Numbered from the stretch's first letter, positions 18,215 to 28,080 are shown. The stretch: 64,000 nt of DNA from JACPNO01 sp963825405 (GCA_963825405.1 CAWGTB010000006.1:372001-436000), one strand, 5' to 3'. The notes: generated by a model not told the origin, from the letters alone. Numbers and translations are program-made.

Positions 18215-18273
18215 TAAAAATGTGGTGGCCAGGGACGGAATTGAACCGCCGACGCCAGCCTTTTCAGGGCTGC
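18215..18273. repeat. Right att-like repeat within tRNA-Phe
   Basis: Partner of 8013-8071. It overlaps the 3' 51 bases of the intact tRNA-Phe and 8 flanking bases. Confidence 0.85.
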
Positions 18274-18298
18274 GCTCTACCAACTGAGCTACCTGGCC
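18223..18298 (-). tRNA. tRNA-Phe (GAA)
   Basis: 76 bases including an encoded CCA. Acceptor stem GGCCAGG/CCTGGCC pairs fully; D arm GCTC-AGTTGGTAGA-GC; anticodon stem CAGCC/GGCTG with loop CTGAAAA, giving anticodon GAA; T loop TTCAATT. It is complete and therefore the functional copy; element insertion restored its 3' end. It is transcribed leftward, into the element. Confidence 0.95.
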
Positions 18299-18341
18299 AA
18301 GGAAGAATTCCAGTTTATCAGAACCGGCGTGGCTGCTCCAC

Positions 18342-19864
18342 TCACACCTTTTGCAGCGCCGCCAGCGCTTCGCCGGTCGCCTTCTCGACGTCGGCGTGCA
18401 GGCTGTTGCCGTGCGCATCCATGGTGACGATCGCCGCGAAATCGTTCACGCGCAAGTGCCACATCGCTTCCGGGATGCCGAATTCCATCAGATGCACATC
18501 CAGCACTTTCTCCACCGTCCGCGCGTAGTATTGCGCCGCGCCGCCGATCGCGTTCAGATACACTGCGCCGCATTCCTTCAGCGCCGCCAGCGTCTTCGCG
18601 CCCATGCCGCCTTTGCCGATCACCGCGCGCACGCCGTACTTGCGGATGACGTCGGCCTGATAGGGCTCTTCGCGGATGCTGGTGGTCGGGCCGGCGGCCT
18701 TGACCACCCAGCGTTCGCCCTCCTTCAGCATCACCGGCCCGCAGTGATACAGCACGGCGCCGCGCAGATCGACCGGCGGCGGATTCTTCATCAGATGCGC
18801 ATGCACGGCGTCGCGGCCGGTGAAAACTTCGCCGCGAATCAGCACCACGTCGCCCACTTTGAGCGCGCGCACGGCTTCTTCGCTGAGCGGCGGCGTCAGA
18901 ACGATTTCGCGGCCGGTCAGCGGCAAGCCTTCGCCGCGCGCCATGCGTTCGACGGGACGCTCCGGATCGCGATACAGCCATTTCGTAATCGCGCCGCTCG
19001 CGGCATCCAGCGCGAACTCCCAGGCGCCGGAACGCCCAGCAGTCGTACGCCACCGAAACGAAAAAGCTCGCGGGCAGGCGATTGGCAGCCGTGATCTTGC
19101 ATCCGATCAGCGAGACCTTGCCGCCGAATCCCATCGCCCCGACGCCGAGCTCGTTGGCTTCCTCCATGATTTCGGCTTCCAGCTCGCGCCAGCTCCGGAT
19201 GCGGATTCACATCGTCCAGCGTGCGAAAAAGTTGATACTTGGCGAGCGTCGTAGCCGTGCGCGCGATCGCTGCCGATGCACACGCCGAGCGCGCCGGGCG
19301 CGCAGCCCTGTCCCTGCGCCTGCCAGACGGCGTGCAGAATGCACTTGCGGACGCCTTCCAGATTGCGATCGGCGCGGCCCAGATGATCGAGCGTGCAGGG
19401 CAGGGAATACTGAATATTCTTGTTCTCGCAGCCGCCGCCTTTGAGAATCAGCTTGAACTTCGATTTCATCCTCTTCCCACTGTTCGAAATGGATGACCGG
19501 AGTTTCCGCGCCCAGATTGTCGCCGCTGTTCTTGCCGGTGAGCGAATCGACCGAATTCGGACGCAGCTTGCCGCGCCGCGTGGCTTCGGCGACCGCGGCC
19601 TGCATGGCTTTGCGCAGCGCAATCTGGTTCACGCCGACCGGTGTGTGCACGACGAACGTCGGCATGCCGGTGTCCTGGCAGATGGGTCCGGAATCGTCGG
19701 CGGCCATATCGATATTCGACAGAATAATATTCAGCGCCTGCGAGGATTGCGTATGTGGCGTCTCGGCCGACGCCGGCGACTCCCATGGCCGCGCGTACAT
19801 CGGGCGGCAGATTGGTGGATGTCTGCGTGATCAACTCGAGCAAGCTATTGGCAAGAAATTGCAT
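18342..19864 (-). CDS. Class I fumarate hydratase (frameshifted as assembled)
   Basis: Iron-sulfur fumarase converting fumarate and malate in the TCA cycle. Alpha part: MQFLANSLLELITQTSTNLP, SDIDM-like region, GPICQDTGMPTFVVHTPVG with the first cluster Cys, KNSGDNLGAETPVIHFEQW, KGGGCENKNIQYSLP with another Cys, ELGVGAMGFGGKVSLIGCKI. Beta part: LSEEAVRALKVGDVVLIRGE, HCGPVMLKE, PTTSIREEPYQADVIRKYGV, VIGKGGMG, IPEAMWHLRV. Alpha and beta are fused, about 505 residues, as in FumA/B and many single-chain class I enzymes. At least four indels (near 19780, 19460, 19250, 19190 and 19040) interrupt it; as a core enzyme it is probably intact in the cell. Confidence 0.85.
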
Positions 19865-19889
19865 GTTCGGTCTAATTCTACCCCAAGAA

Positions 19890-19976
19890 TTTCTCGCAGA
19901 GACGCAGAGCTCGCAGAGAAAAACTTAAGATTTATGGTGTTGGGTTTCTCTGTGTACTCTGCGTCTCTGCGAGAAA
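19890..19976. repeat. Dispersed palindromic element, copy 1
   Basis: The left arm TTTCTCGCAGAGACGCAGAG is repeated inverted at the right end (CTCTGCGTCTCTGCGAGAAA) around an AT-rich centre. Copies 2 and 3 are at 29074 and 55027. As RNA or single-stranded DNA it would form a long hairpin. It lies between fumarase and the adaptor gene. Confidence 0.8.
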
Positions 19977-19990
19977 ATTTTTGTTGTTTC

Positions 19991-20983
19991 TCAAGGCGTC
20001 AACCGGATCTTCACCTGCGCCGTCATCCCGGGTTTCACCATTGGAGTCGGGCTCACGAATTCCACGATTGCCTGATTGCCTCGAATCTCTTTCACCGTTC
20101 CACTCAGCCCTTCCGGTACGTCGGCGACGAACACTACCGCCGGCGCCCCGGTCTTGATGCGCACCAGAACGGGCGGCTCGGGATCGAGCACCACCTGCAG
20201 CGACCCCAAGTCCACCGCAATTTGCACTAGCTCCCGCGCCTCCTCCGGACCGATCGATTGCCCCGGCTGCCCTCTGCGTCCCACCAGAATTCCAGCCACC
20301 GGCGAGCGCACTTCTGCCGCCGCCAGGCCCGCCGACGCGTCATCCAACTCGCGCCGTTTATCCGCTAGACTGCTTTTAATCAACTGTACTTCCTGGGTAA
20401 GCGTGCCGACGCGCTCTTCGCCCTGGCGCGCCATTTCGTCCAGGCTTTGGAATTCTTTCTGCGCATTTTCGAAGTCGCGCTGGGATTTTTCGTAGGTCAG
20501 CCTTGGCGTCGCGCCTTGGCCGTGAAGAAGCCGCTGGCGCTGGGCAGCTTTCTCCAAGCGCTCGTATTGATCGTGCGAGCGATTGGCTTCGGCGCGGGCA
20601 CGCGATGCTTCCAGGCGCGCCTGCATGATCTGGCCTTCCATGTTTTCGATTTTGGCCTGCCCGTTTTCAACCGTTTTGGCCGCCTGTTCCCGCTCAGACT
20701 CGAGACCGCGGCTGGCGAGGCGCGCCAATACCTGCCCTTCGATCACTTCCTGCCCCACCTCGACCTCGAACGATTCGATTTCCCCGGCCACCGCCACGCC
20801 TACCGGAACCACGTGCTGCGCCTGTATCGTTCCCTGCAGGCTGATATCGCCGGACGGCAGCTCGGCATGAGGCACAGCTGGGACGGGTAGCGGAGCCGCC
20901 TCGCGCCGCATGAGCGAAAGCGCGCCCACTGCAACCGCCGCCAGAATGATCGTGCCCGCAAGCAGCACCCATTTACCGCGCAT
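19991..20983 (-). CDS. HlyD-type periplasmic adaptor, orphan
   Basis: 330 residues from the ATG at 20983; a longer ORF back to 21106 would run into the divergent chromate gene. One N-terminal membrane segment (WVLLAGTIILAAVAVGALSL), lipoyl half (VGVAVAGEIESFEVEVGQEV IEGQVLARL), a long coiled-coil hairpin (about 90-220, rich in Glu/Arg/Gln), second half (AEVRSPVAGILVGRRGQPGQ), then a beta-barrel (VVFVADVPEGLSGTVKEIRG) and an end MVKPGMTAQVKIRLTP. No pump or channel gene is next to it, so the partner is elsewhere. It is undamaged, unlike the adaptors at 12.6 and 25.7 kb. Confidence 0.8.
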   Translation of the reverse strand: MRGKWVLLAGTIILAAVAVGALSLMRREAAPLPVPAVPHAELPSGDISLQGTIQAQHVVPVGVAVAGEIESFEVEVGQEVIEGQVLARLASRGLESEREQAAKTVENGQAKIENMEGQIMQARLEASRARAEANRSHDQYERLEKAAQRQRLLHGQGATPRLTYEKSQRDFENAQKEFQSLDEMARQGEERVGTLTQEVQLIKSSLADKRRELDDASAGLAAAEVRSPVAGILVGRRGQPGQSIGPEEARELVQIAVDLGSLQVVLDPEPPVLVRIKTGAPAVVFVADVPEGLSGTVKEIRGNQAIVEFVSPTPMVKPGMTAQVKIRLTP

Positions 20984-21026
20984 GACTCGATCATACGGGA
21001 AAACCTGAAACGGTACACTTGTTTCG

Positions 21027-21575
21027 ATGACCCTCACCCGCGGGCGCATGACGGCGCTTTTTCTGCGCGTCGGCAACCTGACGTTCGGCGGCGGCGACCC
21101 CACCATGTCGGCGCTCTATGCTGAGCTCGTGACCAACCGGCGTTGGATGTCGAACGAAACTTATGGGCTGATCTATGCCCTGGCGCGCATCACGCCGGGC
21201 ACAAACATTGTGGCGTTTTGCGCGGCTGCCGGCTGGCAATTGTTGGGAATGGCGGGATCGATTTACGCCGTGCTGGCGGTCACGCTGCCCTCGGCAATGG
21301 TGGTCGCGCTATTGAGCGTGGGCTACGAAACCTGGAAGACGAACCCATGGGCTCTGGCGGCGATCTCCGGTATTCTGGCTGCCGCGAGCGGCATGATGGC
21401 ATCGAGCGCGTGGCAATTGGTGGCGCCGCATCTGGCGCGTGGCGGACGTTTGCGGGCGATCGTAATCGCGGGCGGGGCTTTCCTATTAGTCGAGCGATTC
21501 GCGGTGTCGCCGATCATCGCCTTGGCGCTGGCAGCGGCTGCAGGCGCCTTCTGGCTAGTGCCGGAGCAGGCATGA
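21027..21575 (+). CDS. chrA: Chromate transporter, N-half subunit
   Basis: CHR family, single-domain form. 182 residues: signature GNLTFGGGDPTMSALYAELV near the N-terminus, TPGTNIVAFCAAAGWQLLG (the CHR motif region), and five to six membrane helices such as VLAVTLPSAMVVALLSVG and AIVIAGGAFLLVERFAV. Short-chain ChrA pairs act as a heterodimer that exports chromate or moves related anions. The stop overlaps the start of the second subunit (ATGA). The start is 43 bases from the divergent adaptor gene and lacks a clear ribosome binding site. Confidence 0.8.
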   Translation: MTLTRGRMTALFLRVGNLTFGGGDPTMSALYAELVTNRRWMSNETYGLIYALARITPGTNIVAFCAAAGWQLLGMAGSIYAVLAVTLPSAMVVALLSVGYETWKTNPWALAAISGILAAASGMMASSAWQLVAPHLARGGRLRAIVIAGGAFLLVERFAVSPIIALALAAAAGAFWLVPEQA

Positions 21576-22096
21576 ACCTCGCCCTTCTCTACCTGCTGTT
21601 GGTGAAGGCGACGGCAACGTCGTTCAGCGGGTTGGCTTCATTGCCCGTGGTTCACCACGATCTGGTGACGACACACCACGTGCTCACTGACCGCCAGTTG
21701 AGCGCCGCCGTGGCCGCGGGCCGTACCGCTCCAGGGCCCAACGGGCTGTATGTGGTGAGCGTCGGCTACTTCGTCGCCGGAGTTCCGGGCGCGTGCGTCG
21801 GATGTCTGGCCATGATCACGCCCGCGTTTCTGATCATCCCGCTGATGCGTTTTCTAGGCGCGCGCGCCCGGCGTCCCGCGGTACGCAGCGCCATCCAGTG
21901 CGCGACGTTGGCGGCGGCCGGATTGATTGTGGCAGCAACCCTGCCGCTGGCTCGCGACGCGCTCACCGGACCGCTCACGATCGCCATCGCCGTAGCGAGC
22001 TTTCTATTTTTGACGCTCACCAAGAAAGACACGCTCTGGGTGATTGCCGGCGCCGCGGCGGCGGGATTGATCGCCCGGATCGTAGCAGCTCAGTGA
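21572..22096 (+). CDS. chrA: Chromate transporter, C-half subunit
   Basis: 174 residues: LLLVKATATSFSGLASLPVV, then the TAPGPNGLYVVSVGYFVAGV PGA motif that corresponds to the second CHR domain, then helices CLAMITPAFLIIPLMRFLGA, TLAAAGLIVAATLPLARDAL and IAIAVASFLFLTLTKKDTLW. It is translationally coupled to the first half by a 4-base overlap. Together they make one full CHR transporter. No chrB regulator is seen. Confidence 0.8.
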   Translation: MNLALLYLLLVKATATSFSGLASLPVVHHDLVTTHHVLTDRQLSAAVAAGRTAPGPNGLYVVSVGYFVAGVPGACVGCLAMITPAFLIIPLMRFLGARARRPAVRSAIQCATLAAAGLIVAATLPLARDALTGPLTIAIAVASFLFLTLTKKDTLWVIAGAAAAGLIARIVAAQ

Positions 22097-22113
22097 CGCC
22101 GACTGTCATCGTG

Positions 22114-22165
22114 CGGCAGGTCCCCGACCTGCCGTTCTAAAATACGCATTGGCAGGTCGGTTTTT
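22114..22165 (+). terminator. Terminator with competing upstream hairpin
   Basis: CCGACCTGCC (22124-22133) pairs perfectly with GGCAGGTCGG (22151-22160), followed by TTTTT: a good intrinsic terminator 27 bases after the chromate gene. The same 22124-22133 segment can instead pair with CGGCAGGT at 22114-22121 in a shorter hairpin, so the two structures exclude each other. Confidence 0.65.
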
Positions 22166-22345
22166 ATGGGAACGATGATCCGGGCATTGCTATCGGCGAT
22201 GGTCGCGCCCGGCGATTACATGGATGTGTTCGTTAAGGATCGGTATTTCGTCATCAGGAAGCTGTACGTGTGGCTCACGCTCGGCGCCGTTACCATTCTT
22301 CCCCTGGCCCTATGGATCGTGAAGCGGTTCAGGACTGCGAAATAA
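22166..22345 (+). CDS. Possible 59-aa membrane peptide
   Basis: An ORF (MGTMIRALLSAMVAPGDYMD..., one membrane helix YVWLTLGAVTILPLALWIV, basic tail) begins just after the T-run of the terminator. There is no ribosome binding site and it overlaps the end of the gene on the other strand, so it may be a chance ORF. Confidence 0.25.
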   Translation: MGTMIRALLSAMVAPGDYMDVFVKDRYFVIRKLYVWLTLGAVTILPLALWIVKRFRTAK

Positions 22346-22557
22346 GCCAGGCTCACTGCCACGAGCGCCAGCAATCCAAGCATCACCCAAAACGCCGGAC
22401 GTCTTGGAAGATCCCAAATCTGTCTGGTGTTGCGTTCCAGCGGCTCCGGATGTACTCGCGCGGGCGATGGCATCTCAGGCAGCAGCGTACGCCCGAGCCA
22501 CAGCAGCACGGCCACTCCGAGTACCACCAGCAGGTCCGCGCCGCTAAGTTGCCTCAT
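22216..22557 (-). CDS. Small two-helix membrane protein after RND pump
   Basis: 113 residues. Its ATG overlaps the RND stop (ATGA), which argues for translation. Two hydrophobic segments (LLVVLGVAVLLWLGRTLL and AFWVMLGLLALVAVSLAYFA VL) flank a Pro/Glu/Arg-rich linker. The last 40 residues look unlike real protein, so the gene may really end earlier, with an indel. Family not recognised; small membrane partners of RND pumps exist (AcrZ-like), but no similarity to AcrZ is claimed. Confidence 0.5.
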   Translation of the reverse strand: MRQLSGADLLVVLGVAVLLWLGRTLLPEMPSPARVHPEPLERNTRQIWDLPRRPAFWVMLGLLALVAVSLAYFAVLNRFTIHRARGRMVTAPSVSHTYSFLMTKYRSLTNTSM

Positions 22558-25500
22558 ACAGCGACTTCCTGGCGCTCGTATTTCGCCGCGCCGCGCCGGC
22601 TGCGTATCCAGCCCTGAACGCTTTCCATATAGAGATAAATCACCGGCGTGATGTAGAGCGTCAGGAACTGCGAGACCAGCAGGCCGCCGACCACCGCCAG
22701 ACCCAGCGGCTGGCGCGCGTCGGCGCCTTCGCCATAGCCGAGCGCGATCGGCAGCGTGCCGAACAGCGCGGCCACCGTGGTCATCATGATCGGCCGGAAG
22801 CGCAGAATGCAGCCCGTGATAGATCGCATCCGCCGGCGCTCTTGCCTTCCACGCGCTGCGCTTCGAGCGCGAAGTCGATCATCATGATGGCGTTCTTCTT
22901 CACCACGCCGAACAGCATGATCAGGCCGACGAACGCGTACAGGTCCAGTTCCTTGTGGAAGAGCTTCAGCGTGAGCAGCGCGCCGAAGACCGCCGACGGC
23001 AGTCCGGAGAGAATCGTGATCGGATGAATGAAGCTCTCGTACAGAATCCCAGCACGATGTAGATCACCAGGATGGCGACGATCAGCAGGATCGGAAAGCC
23101 CCTGGAACGATTCCTGGAACTCCTTCACCGTCCCCTGGAAATTGGCGCTGATGGTCGGCGGCATGCGCAGTTCGCGAACCGCGTCGTTCACCTGCTCGGC
23201 CGCTTCGCCCAGCGAAAACCCGGGCTTCAGATTGAACGAAACCGTGACCGCCGGCAGCTGGCCGAAGTGGTTGACGCTGAGCGGGCCCACGCTGCGCGTC
23301 GACCTTCACCACGGCATCGAGCGGAACCAGCGGCCCCTGCGACGAGCGGACGTAGAGCTTCGAGAGCGCCTCCGGGCTGCGCTGGTATTGCGGCTGCACT
23401 TCGAGGATCACCGAGTATTCATTGGCCGGCGTGTAGATGGTCGAAACCTGCCGGTTGCCGTAGGCGCGTGTAGAGCGCGTCCTGAATCTGCTCGCGGCGT
23501 GACGCCCAGCGTCAGCGCGCGGTCGCGGTCGATGTCCACCATCACTTGCGGGCTGCGATCTGCAGATCGCTGTTCACGTCCAGAAATCCCGGCAGCGTGC
23601 GCATCCTGTCCACCAGCTTGCGGCGCCCAGTCGTAGATCTCCTTCAGGTTGGTGCTCTGCAGCGTCATCTGATAGACGCTTTGGTGATCTGCTGCCGCTG
23701 ATCGTGATCGGCGGCGGATTCTGCAGAAACGCCATGATGCCGGGAACCGCCGCACAGTTTCGGCCGCAGCTCCTGCAATGACCTGATCCACGGAAAGCGC
23801 GCGCTCCGCGCGCGGCTTCAGCTTGGCGAAAACGAATCCCTGATTGCCGCCGCGGCAGGAACGCGCCGACGCTCTGGACGTTCGGATCGTGCTGCGATGA
23901 TGTCCGCGACGGCGCGCTGATGCTTGCGCCATGGAGTCGAAGGAAATGTCCTGCCCGGCCATGCGTGACGCCGAAGATGAAGCCGCTGTCCTGGCTGGGA
24001 ATGAAGCCGGTCGGCATGGTGAGGAACAGGTAGACCGTGCCGCCCAGCATCGCGAACGCGAACACCACCGTCGCGAACCGGTGCTGCAGCACCTTGCGCA
24101 GCGTGTAGTCGTAGGCGCGCGTCATGCCGTCGAAGCCGCGCTTCGAGCACGCGGTACACGCGGCCGTGCCGCGCCGTCGTGGTCGAAGCGCAGGAAGCGG
24201 CTGCCCAGCATCGGCGTGAAGCGTGAGCGAGACGAAGCCGGAGATCAGAATCGCAACCGCGATGGTGACGGAAAACTCGTGCAGCAGCCGGCCCACGATG
24301 CCGCCCATGAACAGCACCGGAATGAACACCGCGACCAGCGAGATGGTCATCGAGACGATGGTGAAGCCGATTTCGCGCGACGCCAGCAGCGCGGCCTCCA
24401 TGCGCGGCTTGCCCATCTCCATGTAGCGCACGATGTTCTCCAGCATGACGATGGCGTCGTCCACCACGAAGCCGACCGACAGCGTCAGCGCCATCAGCGA
24501 AAGATTGTTCAGGCTGTAGCCGAGCAGGTACATCACGGCGAACGTGCCGACGATCGAGAGCGGCACCGCCAGGCCCGGGAATCAGCGTCGCCGACAGATT
24601 CCGCAGGAACAGGAAGATGACCATCACGACCAGGCAGATGGTCAGCACCAGCGTGAACTTCACGTCGTCGATCGAGCTGCGAATCGGATTCGCGACGCGT
24701 CGAACGCGATCGCCAGATTGATCGCCGGCGGAATCTCCTGCCGGAACACCGGCAGCAGCGCCTTGATGTTGTCCACCACTTCGACGGTATTGGTGCCGGG
24801 CTGCCGCTGGATGGCCAGAATGATGCCGCGCACGCCGTTGAACCAGGCGATCGACTTTGTCGTTCTCGACATCGTCGATCACGTTGCCCAAGTTGCTCCA
24901 GCCGCATCGGGATGCCGTTGCGATAAGCCACGATCATGCGGCCGATAGGCCGCGGCGTTCGTCAACTGGCCGCTGGATTGCACGGTGAACGCCTGCTTCG
25001 CGCCGTACAGCTTGCCGGTCGGCAGATTGACGTTGCTCTGCTGAATGGCGCGCTGCACTTCGTCGATGCCGATGCCGCGCGCGACCAGCTCGTCCGGATT
25101 CACCTGCACGCGCACCGCGTATTTCTGCGCGCCGAAGACCTGCACGCGCGAAACGCCGCTGACCATCGAAATGCGCTGCGCCAGCAGCGTCTCGGCGTAC
25201 TCATCGACGGTGTAGAGCGGCAGCGTGGCCGAGGTCAGCGCCAGGTAGAGAATCGGCTGCTCGGCCGGATTCACCTTCTGATACGACGGCGGACGCGGCA
25301 TGTTGGGCGGCAGCTGTCCGCCGGCTTTCGAGATGGCCGCCTGAACGTCCTGCGCCGCGGCGTCGATATTGCGCTCAGAGTCGAACTGAATGGTGATCTG
25401 CGTGACGCCCTGCGAATTGGAGGAGCTCATCGACTCGACGCCGGCGATGGTGGAGAACTCGCGCTCGAGCGGAGTCGCGACCGACGACGCCATGGTTTCC

Positions 25501-25668
25501 GGATTCGCGCCGGGCAGCGCCGCCATTCACCTGGATGGTCGGATAGTCGACGCTCGGCAGCGCCGCCACCGGCAGCGCGCGATACCCCACGATGCCGAAC
25601 AGCAGAATCGCGAACGTGACCAGCGTGGTCATGATCGGCCGCTCGATGAAGATGCGCGAGAGGTTCAT
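22554..25668 (-). CDS. RND efflux permease, HAE1 type, second operon (many frameshifts)
   Basis: Starts MNLSRIFIERPIMTTLVTFA ILLFGIVGYRALPVAALPSV DYPTIQV, typical of MdtB/MdtC-like pumps; the ATG overlaps the adaptor stop (ATGA). Recognisable parts run to the end: FSTIAGVESMSSSNSQGVTQ ITIQF, PGTNTVEVVDNIKALLPVFR, LSVGFVVDDAIVMLENIVRY (the proton-relay Asp pair), SFTVVF-type helices, GTVKEFQESFQGL, LFGVVKKNAIMMIDFALEAQ and FRPIMMTTVAALFGTLPIAL. At least ten single-base shifts interrupt it; those checked (near 25524, 24898, 24848, 23508, 23468) are one-base insertions. Substrate unknown. Confidence 0.85.
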
Positions 25669-26886
25669 TTCACAGCGCCTGTGACTTCGGCTTTGTTGGC
25701 AGCCACGGGCTGAATGCGCGCGCCGGGAAACAGACGCAACTGCCCGTCGGTGACCACCGTTTCGCCGCGGCGATGCCCTCTGCGACCACCACTTTGCGGC
25801 CCACGGCGGCGCCGACGGTGACCATTCGCGATTCCACCGTCTGATCCGGTTTCACGACGTAAACGAACTGCCCTGCTGGCCGGCTTGGACCGCTTCCGCC
25901 GGAACCACGATGGCATTGTCGCGGCTGTCCAGCACCAGGGCCACGTTCACGAACGTGCCCGGCCAGAGAATGCGGTCCTGGTTGGCGAAGGTGGCTTTCA
26001 GCTTGATGGTTCCCGTGTTGGGATCGACGGTGTTGTCGATCACGGTGAGAATGCCGTGAGCGGTTTTGTCCGCGTCGTTCTGCAGCGAAACCTGAACCGG
26101 GAGCTTGTCGTTCTTGCTGCGATCCCGGATCGCAGGAAGCTGCTCTTCCGGAACGCCGAAAGTGACAAAGATCGGCGCAATCTGATTGATCACGACCAGC
26201 GGGTTCGGCCCGTTGGCCATCACCAGATTGCCGGCGTGCACCAGCAGATTGCCCGCTCGGCCGGAAAAGGGCGAGCGAATCTCGCAGTAGCTCGAGATCG
26301 AGCTTGGCGCGTTCCACGGCGGAGCGATCGCTCTCCACCGATGCGCGCGCGCTTTCGATGGCGGCCTGATCGGCGTGCAGCGATTGCTGCAAGGCGTCGG
26401 CGTTGGTGCGGTACTGCTCGCTTTGCTCGCGCGAGATGACGCCTTCTTGGCCAGTTCGGTGTAGCGGGCGGCATCGCCTCGGCGTTCTTCTCCTGCGCGG
26501 TATCGCGTCCCAGATTGGCTTCCGCCTGCTGCAATTGCGCCTGGTCTTTCTGGCAGGGCGGCCTCGGCCTGCTGCAGCGCTTCCTGGTAGGGGCGCGGAT
26601 CGATCTCGAACAGCAGGTCGCCCTTCTTGACGTCGCCGCCTTCGACAAAATGCACGCTCAGCAGCTCGCCCGAGATCTGCGATTTCACCTGCACGGTCGC
26701 GGACGGCTCAACCGTGCCGATCACGCGAATCTCGATCGGGACCGTCTGTTGCCCGGCGGTCGCGACGGTGACCGGCACGGGCGGCGGGCCACCAGCCGAC
26801 TGCACCTTCGGCGCCGAGCCGCAGCCGGCGAGCAGGAACGCAACAATTGCCGGAGATATAGCCCTAACTAAAACTTTGGATTGCAT
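25665..26886 (-). CDS. RND periplasmic adaptor lipoprotein (frameshifted)
   Basis: Lipoprotein signal with lipobox AFLLAGCGSAP. Then PVPVTVATAGQQTVPIEIRV, a lipoyl half (TVEPSATVQVKSQISGELLS VHF), EGGDVKKGDLLFEIDPRPYQ, the coiled-coil with shifts near 26550, 26480 and 26270, LRSPFSGRAGNLLVHAGNLV, GVPEEQLPAIRDRSKNDKLP, DNTVDPNTGTIKLKATFANQ and LRLFPGARIQPVAANKAEV. This is the AcrA/MdtA pattern and pairs with the adjacent permease. No TolC-like gene lies in this operon, so it must use a channel encoded elsewhere, possibly the one on the element. Confidence 0.82.
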
Positions 26887-26990
26887 GAGCGTCTAGGTTT
26901 ACGGCCAGCGCGAAACAGTCGTTCCATCTAGTTTAGCTGATGCGCGGGTTGTCTGCTTCGACTCTAGCGATTGTGCTGGGGTGAAACGCC

Positions 26991-28073
26991 TTAAAGGGTA
27001 TTTTGGTCGAGCAGCAAACCAATTTCGCGCGATACCTCGCTGCCGGTTAATGGCTCGTCCTCGTCCAAGGGAGGACACCCATTCCATACCGCGGCAAAGT
27101 TCCGGACGGCAGGAATGTCCCGTTCGAGCCGCAATTGACGGACACCGATTAGAGCGGCATGCACGCGCACATAGTGCGATCTCGGTGTTTCAACGTCCGG
27201 ATAGGGAGCGCCATGCCACCAGTGTGGTTGGAGCGAGCGGCAAGCCATCGCCCAGTACTGCGTCTCTCGTTGCAGAACTTGGCCCAGATAAACGTTCTGG
27301 ACACCAGTTTTCACAAGGGTTTCTATAATAGAAGCGTGCAGCGGCAGCAAGCTCTTGTCAGCCAATAAGTCCTGAAGGGATGCAGCGGCAGGAGCACCAC
27401 CAGTTGCAAGATGTCGGAACGCCGAAGCGCTTGCCACATGCTCATGGGATCGCACAAGTACGGCCAGCTTCTTCGCGCGCTCGGCTGGGTTCGTCAAACT
27501 GAGCGCAATATCCAACGACTCGCGGAGCCGGAGAACGGCGCGAATATGCCGGCGCACCTTCACTTCGGTTGACAAGAAATCAATCAAATGTGAAGCGCCA
27601 GGGTTCATCGTTTGCGCGAAGCCGTAAGCGCCGCCGCCTTGCAGCCAGACGGCAGACGTCCGCAGATCGCCCCACCAGTTTGCGGGCTGCCAGCCATCTG
27701 TTCTTACTACTAAATCGGGCCGAGGATCAAATTCAGGCTTTGCGCCGGGCCGCCGGAGAAACACAATCACCCGGTCCTTCGGTTGCATCGGCGGCGCTTC
27801 TTCGAAGTTGTCAGCGCTCGCCAATTCGCGCAGCTGTGACGTGGCCCCATCAGCAGGTGTCAACCTGTCGAGTGTGAGGACCGTGCCCGGTCGAGTGTCG
27901 CCCTTGATCACTTCAACTACCTGAAAGTTCCCCTTTTGTGTGGCAACCATTACCAGGATGTCGGTCGCATTCCAGCTACAGACACTGAGATCCAGCGAAG
28001 GTCGAATACCGGCCGAGAGCGCCCCGCAGCAGCTCAGGACCAACAGCATCGAAGAAACGCTGCGGTGCGACAT
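26991..28073 (-). CDS. Secreted protein of unknown function (360 aa)
   Basis: Signal peptide MSHRSVSSMLLVLSCCGALS A. The first third (VCSWNATDILVMVATQKGNF QVVEVIKGDTRPGTVLTLDR L, then DRVIVFLRRPG) resembles small beta-barrel domains in other acidobacterial proteins that read as an EVIKGD-type module; the remainder is helical (LRLRESLDIALSLTNPAERA KKLAVLVRSHEH, HEAT-like). A WWGDLRTSAVWLQGG stretch is Trp-rich. The ORF is intact between damaged neighbours. I do not know a function; it may act at the cell surface or in the periplasm. Confidence 0.65.
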   Translation of the reverse strand: MSHRSVSSMLLVLSCCGALSAGIRPSLDLSVCSWNATDILVMVATQKGNFQVVEVIKGDTRPGTVLTLDRLTPADGATSQLRELASADNFEEAPPMQPKDRVIVFLRRPGAKPEFDPRPDLVVRTDGWQPANWWGDLRTSAVWLQGGGAYGFAQTMNPGASHLIDFLSTEVKVRRHIRAVLRLRESLDIALSLTNPAERAKKLAVLVRSHEHVASASAFRHLATGGAPAAASLQDLLADKSLLPLHASIIETLVKTGVQNVYLGQVLQRETQYWAMACRSLQPHWWHGAPYPDVETPRSHYVRVHAALIGVRQLRLERDIPAVRNFAAVWNGCPPLDEDEPLTGSEVSREIGLLLDQNTL

Positions 28074-28080
28074 GGCTCAT

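Larger units (their letters stand above)
8013..18273. mobile_element. Integrative element in tRNA-Phe carrying an RND efflux operon
   Basis: The 10,202-bp unit runs from one 59-bp direct repeat to the other. The right repeat lies in an intact tRNA-Phe on the minus strand, the left is a 3' tRNA fragment. A decayed tyrosine integrase lies at the right end next to the tRNA, in the standard position. The cargo is an efflux operon plus a divergent two-component system; there is no conjugation, replication or phage gene, so the element can no longer move alone. A second integrase remnant outside the left repeat suggests an older element in tandem further left, whose far end I could not find. Confidence 0.75.
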
